The position numbers and the translations under genes are program-made. Under the pieces are notes generated by a model that worked only from the letters and a program-made list of their open reading frames with translations, had not been told where the DNA came from and did not search any database. DNA of 64,000 nt from Mesorhabditis belari (Eukaryota; Nematoda; Chromadorea; Rhabditida; Rhabditidae). The stretch lies in the NCBI GenBank assembly GCA_958450365.1, contig CAUEEP010000927.1, positions 1,479,001-1,543,000 of the forward strand, written 5' to 3'. Positions 44,001 through 55,480 of the stretch are shown piece by piece (the first letter of the stretch is position 1; each line of letters begins with the position of its first letter).

Positions 44001-45877
44001 TCTTGCCCAGGAACGCGCCGAATTACATGAGCTTTCAAGGGTACAGGATCAGACTTTGATGAGTCTTGCACAACAACTTGATCATGCAAATGCCGAAGTA
44101 ATGGCTTTCAAGTTGCTTATTTACTAGGGACATTTTAGCTTGCCGCACTCCGAGGAGAAGAGCCTCCAATTCCAGTACTAAGAGGACAAATGATTGAGGC
44201 TGAGGTTCGTGATTTCATGCTCCCCAACACAAATTTTGATGTCTTTAGCCTCAAATCAGACTGGCAACTCATGATGAACGAGCGCTAACGCGATTTCAAG
44301 GATTTGGTACAGCTCAACCTGTAGAAGCGCCGCTTTTAGAACCACGTCCAGCACCACAAGCTCATTTTTTACCCGAGGTTAGGATTTTTGGTCAAACACA
44401 CCTAAAGCTTTTTAGATGCAACCATCAACTTCGAATCCATTTGGTTCATTCCAGAGTTTCAGACCAATGCAGTTTTCTGGCCAGGTAAAATTGTGGTTTC
44501 TTGAAAATTTTAAGCTAATTCGTTTAGTCAACTAGCCAGCAACCACGAGAACTCAGTGATGAAAGCGATGTAAGTAAATCTAACGTTCATTTAATAATCT
44601 TTTATTTAGGGAAGTGTGCCCAGTCATGAAGAGGTGCAAACGCTGGACGAGTTGCGCCAAAGAGCAAATGGAAATTTGGAAGAGCCAAGAGAAGTAAGAA
44701 TTTTAGTTTTTGCTAAGAATCATTTGTTTTTCAGAGCAATCATGTGCAGGGGCCCAGTGGTAATCGATTCCAATTTAACGCGCCAGTGCTTGCTCCACCG
44801 CCATTCCCACAACTAATCCCTCCACCACCACCGGTTTGTGTTTACTAATGCGACAAAACATGGCTACCACCCTAGAATTTACAACTGTAAGGATTTTGAA
44901 TTCAGAATCGACCTGATCCTTATGGGGTGTTATATCCGATGTCTTCTGTGATGACGGTGCCCGAGATTCAACTTCGAGCTCAAGTTCTTCAGCAGGTCCT
45001 GCAGACGGATCCAAATATTCCAGTCTATCCTTATCAGGCAAGGATTTTTATTCCATTCACCTTCAAATGAATTTAGGTTGCCGTCGTTTTGGAAAGAGCC
45101 GGCGTTTTGAATCGAGTTGATGCGCAGCGGCCACTTCGACCGAATCATGTGATCTACCGGCCTGACAGGATTGAAGAGATGCTTGGAACTACACCAAAAG
45201 TACCTCAAAATCTTCGTAATCCGTTAGTTTTCTGTCACTTTTTCTTAGATATAGTCTTTTCAGAGCTACTTTTCACGAGCACATTGGTACATTGGCTTTT
45301 CAACAAGGACTAACCTTGGCCGTCATTTATCGAGGTGCAGCCGGTCCACCACGGTAACTATCGAATATTTTTCAAATTAAGGGACTTTAGAAACTTGCCG
45401 GACATTATTGAACGGATTAATATCGCCGAGATTGTGCCGGCTGAACTGCGAGAGTTGATCCGACAAGTAAGCCTTTGATTCATGAAATCTTTCTTACATT
45501 GACTTTTAGGGAAATTTGAATGCAATCAACGAAGCTAGACAGATCATTGAGCATTCAGAGCATGCTATTCGATTGTGAGTTAATTAAATTTTAAGTACCG
45601 TGGTGGTTAGTTGTAATATATGTATTATTTTCAATATTCTTTATCCGGAAGATAATTAAATTTTTCAGGAACATGGAGGATCGAGTGCTTCAGGCCTTCC
45701 TTTACGTACGAGACTTCCTTGATTCACGGGCAACAACTGGGGGACTTCTACTGGCAAATCAGAATCCAGTGGAAAACGATAATGTAAGTTGATTTTTCTT
45801 CTGTATGATGCTTGATGCTCAACGCATTTTAGGCTCAACAAGCGCATGACTCCGATTCGGCTGCTGAAACTTCATAG
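41093..45877 (+). CDS. smo: Smoothened-like class F receptor, about 1,083 aa, 31 exons
   Basis: Thirty-one short exons (first 41093-41164, last 45833-45877) keep phase throughout to TAG. Signal peptide (1-19); Cys-rich domain (25-169) with SCYRQLLPLICAASYVPCKN, closer to Smoothened than to Frizzled. A linker (170-211) has CPWPLVHRKKTPSNQ and two more cysteines, like the Smoothened hinge. Seven helices follow: TM1 about 218-239, TM2/TM3 in exon 7 (240-334) around VTCSLEGTRL, TM4 (346-360, SSLPFVLT), ERDEFSGVCLAGN plus TM5 (367-411), TM6 (470-490), TM7 (540-560). The Frizzled KTxxxW motif after TM7 is absent. The tail (578-1083) has a coiled coil, proline-rich stretches and acidic ends. Exon 25 uses a GC-AG donor. 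Exon ends are consistent to the base, but no transcript confirms that receptor and tail are one gene. Role by family: Hedgehog-pathway signal transducer at the membrane; ligand and partners unknown here. Confidence 0.8.
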
Positions 45878-46915
45878 GATAGTCAAATTTTCATAGGCTC
45901 TTAAATTTTGGGTAAACAATCTTGTCATTTTGGTGATAATTTCTCTAAATTAAGTGCTATAATGTTTCTTTCATTGACATTTAATCTCTATTACTACGAG
46001 TGTTTTGTTTTCTTGATCTCACTTTACTTTGTTCCATTGCCGATGTTTGAAGTTGAATAATATGTTTCGAAATAAAAGATTTATTAATTAGGTAACTGAA
46101 ATATTTTGTGCTAGAGTTGTGACATATGCAAAATAAGTGAGAGCTGGCCTTAGAAACATTAGAAAGCTAGAGTATCATCAAAATTAGTGAGTCAGGAAAT
46201 GTAACACAATAGGAGCAAACAAATATGGTGGAATCTGCTATACGTAATTGAGGACTGTCTGGCCGTCCGTTCGGGCGCACGAAAATTTAGCGAGGCCTGG
46301 AGGAGCAGGTGTGGTCGGGGGGTAGGGGGCCAATCGCCAGATCCGGGGGTCGTGGGTGCGGATCCAGACGGCGGATATTGTTTTGCTTTTCTTTTGTTAT
46401 TCAATGAAAGAAGTTTTCTTTGCTATGAAAACATTAAAAGATTGGCAGACGCTGCAGTGTATGGTTGGGTCTGGAGCTGCCAGCGACTTTAATACCTTAT
46501 GGGCGCTCGAAATTAGCAATTAAATGTCCTTTTCTTCTTCCGTACTCTCCACATTCTTTCTCGCCAACTAGGATAGACAACGACTTACATAGGCAGCTAT
46601 TTTTTTCAAACGCTTTAACGTAAATAGGATCTTCCATAAGTAGACTGTATCTTCCCAATTTTTTCATAAATAGGATAGTCAGCACGATTCTTTTTCGACC
46701 ATAACTTTGGTCTATGCATACTTCTCTATTCATAGGGTTACTTAGAACAAGCATTTTAATTTTTACTCAGAAAGTTTAAACTTACTCTCACTTTTATCAT
46801 AACTCCGTGCTCATTGCATTGCTAATTTTATTTTTTATTCCATACACTTTCGCTTTTTTTGTGTTTTTCCATTACTAATGTCCTACCTTTGAATTTTTCT
46901 TATTATAGATCAAGA
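45878..46915. other. Intergenic with a GC-rich patch
   Basis: 3' flank of the receptor, then a GC-rich block at about 46247-46382 unlike its surroundings. The minus frame 46497-46754 (85 codons) is open but unrecognised; it may belong to a mobile element. Confidence 0.4.
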
Positions 46916-48745
46916 TGTCACGAACTCGAATGACTTCCGAAGAAAGGCGATAACGCCAACGTGAAAGGATACTCCGTGCGAACCAAGGCGAGGCCTAGGC
47001 TGAACATGCCGACAATACGAGTGCTCGCCAAGTGGCCCGAGCAAATCAAGACGAGGCCCAGGCCGGGGCTGTGCCTGCCGCCGATACAGAACAACATCGA
47101 GCCTTCCGTGCTGCTCAAGGCGAAACCCGGGTAAGGGCTAGACAAAACACCGATGCAGAACAACACCGAACCGGTCGAGCCAATCGACTACAAGCAAATA
47201 CAAGCTAAGGGGGGGTAGATTTTGGCATGTTGGCCAAAGGTAGCCTAGCCTGACGTCATCTTGGGCAGAGGTTATTGACGTTAAAGGCATCAAATAGAGA
47301 GCTCGAGTCAAAATTATCCGACATTCCCAGACTAAATAACAAACCGTGAACGGTGTACTTAAGAAAATAAAGCAAAAATGCCTCAAACAGGCATTTGCAA
47401 CGAGAGATCTTAAGGCGACTAAAAGTGCTACAACAAAATAGGAACGAGCATGTGTGCAATATCCAAGAAGTTAAATACAAATTCAGCAAAAATGCAAACT
47501 TGCTGCTCTCGATCATAAAAAAATTTTAACTTTCTTTTCTGAAATGTTGAAATTTGTGTTCTTCAGCATTTCAAAACCACAGGAAAACTGGAAGTCGCTG
47601 AAGGCCGAGCTCCTCGGGGGATCAACTAAAGTCTTACCACGACCTCATTTGAGATGGCCCCGAAAGCTTTATTCGAAACGGTCAACACCCTTCTACAGGA
47701 CATGATAAAAAAACAATCTACGATTAGGCGGCCAAACCATGCTACTCGGCGGAGACTTTCGATAAGTTCTTCCAGTCATTGAAAAGGGAGACTGAGGTCA
47801 GATGGTTCAAGCGTGCCTGAAACGATCCAATCTTTAGCCACTTTAAAAACAATACAAATTGAAGACGAATATGAGAGTTCAAGGAAACGATGCCGAGTTC
47901 AAGGCGTTGATCAAAGTGGGTGATGAAAAGTGGAAGCCGATCAACAAGGAAATATCCCAGCAACTTGCTCTGTGATGGTGATTTGAGCGAGGAAATCTTT
48001 GGCCAGGCTTTTGCCGATGATAGTCATTTGTACCTTTCTAAGGTCACTATCCACATTGACTCTAAAATGTTTCCTTTTCGCCAGGAATTCGGTCCGAAAC
48101 GTAATCGTTGATCTTCAAAGCATCGGCGTTTCGCGGTTGTTGAGGATCTGAAGGATTCACTCAATTTCCCGACTGCATTTCTCAACAAAATGACACCGAC
48201 TGGTCTTCCTCCACATGTCCTCAATCTCAAAGTCGGTTGCATGGTCGTGCTTCTTCGAGACATCGATATCCGCCACGGACTTTGCAATGGAACGCGACTC
48301 ATTGTCATCCAATTGGGTAGGAGAGTGTTAGTTGGCGAATTCGCAACCGATTATCGAAAAGGATTCTCCGTTTTAATCCCAAAGATCGACCTCATCCACT
48401 CACACAAGACGAAGCCCTTCAAACTTCGAAGGAGGCAATTTCCCATGAGACTCAGCTACTGCATGACAATCAACAAGAGTCAAGGCCAGTCATTTGAGCG
48501 TGTTGGAATCGCCTTCCTAGAACCCACTTTCAGCCATGGGCAACTGTACGTCGCTCTGTGCTCAAAGCCGACAAGGAATTCTCATCAAAGCAACAAACCA
48601 ACAAATGCGCAACATTGTCTACAAAGAAGTGTTCGGATAAACGAAGGAGAACAAGCCGCGAACCCAATGCCACAGTATGCCAAAATAGAGTTATGTAGTC
48701 AGGAATTTATCGAAAAAGCCTATTCTTGAATTGACGTGCAAAGTT
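46916..48745 (+). pseudogene. Decayed Helitron (Rep/PIF1-type helicase remnant)
   Basis: The N-terminal part (46916-47210) reads MTSEERR, then repeated Arg/Ala/Glu-rich RANQ-x-EA units typical of Helitron ORF starts, with stops. From 47640 on there is PIF1-like helicase sequence broken by stops: ETVNTLLQDMI, LLGGDFR then stop, VLPVIEK. An open C-terminal segment (48190-48729) carries LNLKVGC, NGTRLIV, MTINKSQGQSFERVG and HGQLYVAL. The Rep nuclease domain is absent and the centre is rearranged, so the element cannot be autonomous. Exact termini were not found. A 34-base piece from its end (48707-48740) recurs at 50150-50183. Confidence 0.85.
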
Positions 48746-49014
48746 TCCATCAGTACTCAAAAATTTCGTGTGAAAAATCATCTGAATTCTCGAAATTTTT
48801 CGCTTTTTGGCAAGTTCTGATCAAAAGATCAATATAAGAATTTCCTTGTGATATTTTGCCCAATTTGCTTTCAGATTCTGAAACTAGATCATCAATTCTA
48901 CATCCACAAAAAATTTCATCTCAATTGGTTCATCGTACGGCTTGTAAATCGATCAGACAAGGCAACGTCTTCTGAAGAAAATCGAGACTGAGCCCTTAAA
49001 AGCCCTTTTTTTCG

Positions 49015-49275
49015 CTACCTGGGCGCGGGGCGTCGTGGCGGGCGCTTGTTAGTCAGCTTCTTGACCGCGGGTGTGGAGGAGAGGGATTGATCGGGATCGG
49101 CCCCCAGCCGACGACCGGACGTCCAAACCAAGTGGCACGTCGCTAGAGGCTGTTTCCCGGAAGGGCGGCAGTCTCGGGCGGACAAGGAGAGACAGATGGC
49201 TCAGGCCCGAAAGGGAGCAGGCAATAGTCCCCGCGCGTCACAGTGGTTGGATCGCGTCTGGAGGTCGGGGAATGG
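49015..49275. other. GC-rich island
   Basis: About 260 bases of strongly GC-rich sequence in an AT-rich region, starting gggcgcggggcgtcgtggcg. I recognise no rRNA, tRNA or protein. It could be a Helitron 3' part, another element's end, or a foreign fragment. Confidence 0.5.
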
Positions 49276-50149
49276 TTCTACCCTCGAACCCACATTTTTG
49301 AAAAATTTAAATATTTTTTTTGAAAAGTCGGGTTTGCGCTAAAAGTATAGGTAAATAAATGGTTGTCCCTTTAACACATTGAAGAGCGCGCATCTTTTTG
49401 GACCAAACGTCCGATTTGGACCAGGGACCAAGATGCATAACGAAATCCCAGAAATTTGCATATGAGGGCTTAAAAGACTCTGGAACCCGAATCCGGCTTT
49501 CAAATTTAGGCCAACAAATTCCAAATAGTTTATTTTCACAGTTTTAATTTTTTTATTTTATACGCTAATTTCTAGCAGTTAACTTCTCCATAAATGTATG
49601 CTATATGTTCCCGGGACAGAATTTCCTTCAGAATTGGTTTGAGCCTTCAAAAATTATTGGTTACCTTAGAAAAACATGATTTTTTTTGAAGCCGGCTTAA
49701 TTACCTAAGTCCCCACCCCATCTCCGGCGCAGTGTGCCAAGCGCCGTTTTTTCCTACGAGCGACACGAAAAAAACCCACAAAATTTCCTTTACAAAACGC
49801 TTTTTTTACAAAATTGGAAAACACTCGTTTTTCAAAACTTCTTTGAGTTCTAACACTTCATTTTTGTAGCTACTCCATTAAAGTATCTAAAACTATTAGA
49901 AAATATTTTTTACAAAACCTTCACGCTCCCAGGGGAAGTCGAACAAACAACCCCCTATTGGAGCCTCATATTGACCTCACGCGTATAGACCACTCTGCCA
50001 TGGAGTTCAACTGATGAACCTCGTTCATCAAAGTTCACAACAACCGGCTAGAGCCTTCATCGGCGGCTCCGGAAATGGTTTCGAGATGGCTAACAGGTAA
50101 GAATTCCTGATTGAAATATCAAACTGACTGGTAATACTTTAGCTTGCAG
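49276..50149. other. Intergenic, one tRNA-like relic
   Basis: No gene. At 49925-50008 the minus strand has tggcagagtggtct (D arm) and tgttcgacttcccc (T arm) with partial ctcc/gggag end pairing, so a type II tRNA-like pseudogene. Confidence 0.4.
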
Positions 50150-50183
50150 TTATCGAAAAAGCCTATTCTTGAATTGACGTGCA
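50150..50183 (+). repeat. 34-bp copy of the Helitron segment 48707-48740
   Basis: Exact repeat of ttatcgaaaaagcctattct and the next 14 bases, 7 bases outside the left arm of the large inverted repeat. Confidence 0.95.
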
Positions 50184-50190
50184 TTGAATT

Positions 50191-52274
50191 ATTTCTCGGA
50201 ACGGCCGAGAATCTCGGAAATTCGGAATCGGCTCGTAAACTTCATCCGACACGCCAACCACCATCACCGAATTTCCTCCTTGCAGCTCACGAACCTTAAA
50301 AAAAAATTATAATAAATTGTTGCATCATTGTACCCTTCCTCTAACAGTTACCTTGAAGCAGTGTCGCATGTGACCGTCTTGATTCATTCCTTCTCCTCGA
50401 TACTTTGCGTAGGTAGCATTTGTCTGAAGAAACTCGTAGATCATCACTTGCAGCTCGCGTAAAACTAAAAGAAGCCAGATAGAATTTTCAAAATATTCTT
50501 GGCTACCCTCAGCTAACTAGTCTAAAGAGCCGACGCCTTAGAAGGGAGTCAGATTTAAAAGGACCGATTTCTGTGTCACATAAAAGATAGGCCATTGCTG
50601 CACGAGGCAAAGTTACAGCACCTGGCGGGAATTGTAAATAAACTTTTAATACTATTAAACCAGCTTTTATGTGGATCGAGAAGCCAGTCCTCAAAGTTGC
50701 TTCACTTTTCATGCCCCATTATTGGGTTGAAATGTATCCTAATTCCCAATGCTTCAGTTTTCGAACTAAAGTTTCGAACTTTAACAATGGATTTGGGCTT
50801 GGTGCAATCCTAAAGTTTCCACAAATCATATACTTCTAGATACACAAATTGATGAGGAATCTGAAAAGAATCTCAATCTCAAATATATTAACTCTCCAAA
50901 AAATTATAGCCAAAGCTAGTCACTGGATACCCCTATAAACCCGAGATAACGGAAAAGAGCCAACAATTCTAATAAAGCCAAAGTTTTCCTCAAGTCCAGA
51001 TACATTTCGGATTGCCCAAATTCTTACCGTATAGGTGAATTTTCGAGGCATCGGCAGGTAGAGCCATTATCAAAGCGCTCCGTTGATTCTGGATCTTGTG
51101 GATCTCGTTCTTCATCACGCAACTGTTTGATCGTCCACGAGAAGAGAAGGCGATCTCCAATGGGCTGGAACGGAGACTAATTGAGGAAATTTGTTTTCGT
51201 TACCGAAAAAGAACGACACATTGCAGAGAGCAGCTGGTTTAAGCGTGCTTTCTTTTGATGCCACGTTTGGTAGGTTCCGGTGCATTCGAAAACGCCATAA
51301 TCATCGTAGAGCAAAGGGTCGCATGGTCTAAATGTTGTGATTAGTTAAAAAGCATCGCCAGATTTCGAAGCGTATTGACAAGTACTCAAAGTCTCTAGTT
51401 CGTCTCACAAGACAATTTCTTAACAATAGTCCGAGATCGGATTTCCCGGAAGTTGTTATCCAAAAATCGAACCATAACTAGTGAATACTGATCATAGTTT
51501 GCCTATTTCGGGCTTACTTAACGTGTCTCGTCGAGTTTCTACAGTTTTGCTACCAATGATACTAGGATACTTGAAGTTTCTAGCGAACCCAGTTCTCGGA
51601 AAAAAATAAAAGTCCTAATAAAATAATAAAAGGCAATACTCGACAGCTTCGTCCTCTGATGTGGATGTCTGCTCTTCGCCTTCTTGTGCTTGTTCTTTGG
51701 TGACTTCTAATTTTGCTTGAGCCAGCGCTGCTTGAACCTAAAATTCAAATAGATGGCTAAGACGTTCAAACAACGACATACTTTGTCCATTCGAGCTTCA
51801 TCTTCGACGATTTCTTTAATCGCAACATATCCTCCGGAGCCATAAGCGATTAGCTCGGCACGTAGTCCGTAAGCGATTCTGGCGAGACATTTCGCTGCTA
51901 CCGCAATCACATTGACGTTCGAATCTTTGTCAAGTAGCTAAAACACAAAGAATTAAGACATTCGCAACAAAAACTACCTTGTTTAGTGTGTTAATCAACT
52001 CTCCATAGTTGGCCTTCGGATCGAGCTTCGGATTGTCGGAGATGAGCTTCGCGAGTACCCAAATAAGAAACTTTTTATCTATATATCTTAAAACCTTATT
52101 TTTCTAGTTTACTTCTTATTTCTAGTCAGTTTATCTCTAAGTAATGAACACAAAAACTACCTCCAAAGCGTCTTTTCGCTCCTGCCATTTATGGCTGTTC
52201 ACTCCACCTTCATCGCCGTAAAATGTTGACGGCAAATTTTTGATGAGATCGAACGAGCCAGAATTGTCGGCCAT
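50191..52274 (-). pseudogene. Left-arm copy of the TOG-domain locus, 3'-truncated
   Basis: Same exons as the right copy in mirror image (52161-52274, 51978-52046, 51782-51937, 51639-51737 and onward). The arm ends at 50191, within the codons for RPFREI, so the last exon lacks its final 18 codons and stop. Confidence 0.7.
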
Positions 52275-52766
52275 TCTGGAAAAGAACCATTACAAAAGTA
52301 AAACATAAAACAAACATAAAAAAAACAAAGAAACATAGAACGAACCAACAAACAGACAAAATCTGTTGGATTAAATGCAAATTTCATCGACTGCAAGTTT
52401 GTAGTCGTTCAATTTAGGTAATCCAACACAAAAAATGTAAATATACTGTAACGGTGAAAGGTAAGCTTGATGGTTAAACCAGCAGGGGCAATTAGGACAA
52501 TAAGAAGTATACAATTACGTCATCGTCAGTAAACTACGCGACACTCCTATAGGGGGTCACTCTATTACAGCACCTACGGCAGGTAACAATAACTATGAAA
52601 ACCTTTCTTGCGATCCTCTCACACCTACTGCTTTAAATGAGGCGGCAAAAAAACTACGCGTTGATAAACACAAAACATCTCAAAACATGTGCCCGATTCG
52701 TTTTGAACTTTACAGCGCCTTGGAAAACGCATTATGTCGGAACTGAACGTAAAGTTATAGCGTAAA
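50191..52766 (-). repeat. Left arm of the 2,576-bp inverted repeat
   Basis: Reverse complement of 55530-58105. Every position checked pairs with the other arm with a constant coordinate sum (108,296) at both ends and in the middle, and translated frames are identical, so there is no net indel and little or no substitution. Confidence 0.97.
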
Positions 52767-52797
52767 AGTTGACACAAAAACCCCTAAACCAGGCATG

Positions 52798-53013
52798 CTA
52801 ACTCCAACCCTTTTTCGGTTCGCAATCTACGTATTTTGCCCGCCCCTTAGCCGGGTTCGTTCGAGAAACGTTGAATTTGCTTTCATTCGATTCGAAATCA
52901 AATTTTCTATCAAATGAAAGCAAATTCAACGTTTTCCAAACGAACCCGGTCAAGGTACGAGCAAAATTCGTAGATTGCCAATGGCAAATGAGCCGAAAAA
53001 GGGGCGGAGTTAA
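52798..53013. mobile_element. Fold-back MITE, about 216 bp
   Basis: Two halves are inverted copies (gttcgttcgagaaacgttga and tcaacgttttccaaacgaac among others), meeting at about 52895. It lies in the spacer of the large inverted repeat. Confidence 0.8.
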
Positions 53014-53286
53014 CACGGCTGCACCGAAGGGCACGAAAACGAAAAGTGAAGAAGAACAAACTCGCCGCAGAAAGTCAGCCTTCAAACAAAAGATATCGAA
53101 AAGTTGAACGTTTGAATTTTGTAAGAAATGAGTTGACTGAATATCTTTAACGGATTTGATGAGGTATAGAATCTCCACAAACCTTTTTCGCATTTCTCCT
53201 CCTGCGTAGACTTGCTTATTGATATTACCTATACAAACGGTATGTTCAGATCTCAGTTTCTTTGCACGATTTTTTTTTCAAAATCA

Positions 53287-53655
53287 CTTTTTCTGGGGTA
53301 GTTTTATGCGTAGATTCCGAAAAACATTTTTGCCCCAATTTGATCAGAAACGTAATCAGTATGTTAAATTATACCAGAAGAAGTGTTTTTAGCTTCGAAA
53401 AATGTTTTGAGAGACCATTTTTAGACCTCTTCCCTATGTGTATCCCCCTCATCACACTGTATGAGCGCGCACTTTGGAGCCCCGAAACTAGGCTTAAAAC
53501 GCCTTTACCCGAGCTCTCGTTGTGTTTTTCGGCATCTACGCATAAAACTACCCCAGAATAAGTGGGTTGGGTTGGTCTACGCATAAAAGTCAAAACCCCA
53601 ACTTGCGATGTTGTTTTTCGAATTCTACGCAAATAAAATTGCCCCAGAAAAACCG
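53287..53655. mobile_element. MITE cluster with ggggtagttttatgcgtaga ends
   Basis: An inverted pair spans 53287-53560 (ttctggggtagttttatgcg and its inverse). A third partial inverted copy lies at about 53617-53655. None is coding. Confidence 0.75.
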
Positions 53656-53841
53656 TATTTGAAGAAAAAAAGTTGCCCCCCAAACCGCACAAGTACCATA
53701 AGTGGTTTTGAAGAAAAAAAAGTGCCCCCCTCAACTAGGCTACTACCAAAGTGCAAAGTCGCAACTTTTCTTCTGCTTTTAAAACGTGTTGTTCAATTTT
53801 TTTTACTCTTTCCTTTGCAACTTTAATTGTTTTCATTTAGA

Positions 53842-55480
53842 ATGAAGGGTCCGATGATCGTTCTCAACCCGTGCGCCCAATCGCATCCATTCGACGAGCG
53901 GTGATGTCAGGTCGGAAACGCGCAGGATCCGCTGAAGATTGGACGCTCGGTGGCTCGACTCAAACCGATGACGGAGAACACCATTTTCGACTGCAAAGTA
54001 TTGTCGAGGAATCACGCGATCGTGTGATTCTCTGGCGGCGCTTTTATGATCAAGGACACGAAAAGCAGCAATGGTAAGGTGTTTCTGTTTAGGATTTGTT
54101 TGGAGAGGTTAGTCGAAGAGTGAGCTTAATGTTTCGTTGCTGACTAACATTTAACTTTAGGCACATTTGTGAACAATGAGAGGCTTGCGCAGACCGGGGA
54201 GGATTCAGTGCCGCAACAGATCAACACCGGCGACATCATTCAGTTTGGCGTGGAAATTTGGAGAACACGAACAAGAGTTAGATCATTTTGTTTTATTATT
54301 GGATTTTCTTTTTTAGTCTCAGATGGCTGCATTTTGGCGATGGTTCGACTTTTTGATGAAAACGGTGAAGAAATGGAAAGCCAAGCGTAAACAGTTAGCA
54401 ATACGATGTCGACGTTTGATCATTTTTAGAAACACCTTGGAACCATCGTCCGCCAATCAAAGCTTCGTTGGATCGCTTGTCACCGGCCAGCAACTCTTCC
54501 AGATACATCAGCTCCTCAAGGAGGCGTTATTGAGGTAGTTTAATTTTAGCTTTCAACGTTCAAAGTTGACGCTGTGTTTAGGGAGAAGTACCGCGACGAG
54601 AAGATTGCCCAATTGCACTCTCAACTTGAAAGCGCGGAGTTGTCTACTGACCGAGCGTGGAAATCGTTTCTAAGTGAGGATCGTTTGCTCGCAAGGTTTG
54701 ACGATTTAATTGAATTTATATATCGTAAATATTAGAATTACCGTTTTGGAGGGGGAGTTGGCTCTTAAAGGCTTCATATTTTTAGTACGAGACCTTGATC
54801 AACAACAACACGACGGTGGTCAGCACTTTGGAGAAATTGCGCAGTGAAAACACAAAACTTGTGTACGAGCTTGCGAAAGCAGAGCTTTTGAGTAAATGCT
54901 TCAACTTTTTAACCTACTGAAGATTTTCTGTAGAATCCTAGTCTGAGAATCAATTGCGACGAGATGACATCATACTGCCTCAAATGATGGCAGAAGATGA
55001 TCCAGAAGCTAGTAGCCCTCTAGCGACGTCAGACATCCCAGTCACGAGCGAAGAAGAAGCAGAAGGAGACGTCGAAGTTCCGTCCGAAGCGTTTATCGAA
55101 CTAAGTGGCGATGGTGCAACTTATTGTTTATGCTTTCAACTTGTAGCTTTAGAATTGGATTTCGATTGCAACGAAGAGTTATTGGCAAGCAAGGAAATGG
55201 TTGAGGAGTTGGCACGGCTTAAGGAAGAAAACACTATGCCTCAAGGTTTGCTGTGGTCTCTAAAATTTGAAAATTATTTGCAATTTAGCTACTTTGATCA
55301 ATTGTCAATCGGAAATTGCCGCGCTTCGTGTAGAAGCTGCTACCCGCGAATTCGGTCTTGACGAGCCAATCGATCCAGCAGTTTCAACGGCACTTGATGA
55401 AAACGATGAAAATAGTGTTTTCTTCCTTAAGCCGTGCCAACTCCTCAACCATTTCCTTGCTTGCCAATAACTCTTCGTTG
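53842..55480 (+). pseudogene. SLMAP-like (FHA and coiled-coil) gene, decayed
   Basis: The reading frame follows SLMAP, a tail-anchored STRIPAK-complex protein. It starts SHPFDER, then [47 protein letters not shown] and GDIIQFGVEIW, which form a complete FHA domain; coiled-coil segments follow (REKYRDEKIAQLHSQLE, KLRSENTKLVYELAKAE). Damage: in-frame TGA after SHPFDER, TGA at the tryptophan expected after NHAIV, a lost base at the exon 2 donor (AGAG then TTAG), a frame break before the YETLINNN segment, and a TAG after KS near 54940. The 3' end is replaced by an inverted copy of its own exon and then by the right arm of the large repeat, so no tail anchor remains. I read this as a pseudogene rather than recoding. 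Confidence 0.75.
55119..55234 (+). repeat. Nested inverted repeat, left arm (116 bp)
   Basis: Reverse complement of 55415-55530. It contains a coiled-coil exon of the SLMAP-like pseudogene. Confidence 0.95.

Noticed and set aside
41093..45877. Assignment of the receptor to Frizzled
   Set aside because: Linker cysteines with PLV, the C-Y-x-x-L-x-P-L-I-C-A Cys-rich-domain pattern and lack of KTxxxW favour Smoothened; kept as an alternative to test.
49071..49301. 76-codon Arg/Gly-rich frame in the GC-rich island
   Set aside because: Frame stays open because of GC content; no motif or context supports a gene.
53842..54073. In-frame TGA codons as selenocysteine or recoded tryptophan
   Set aside because: They coincide with a damaged donor, a frame break and a TAG in the same locus, so simple decay explains them better.
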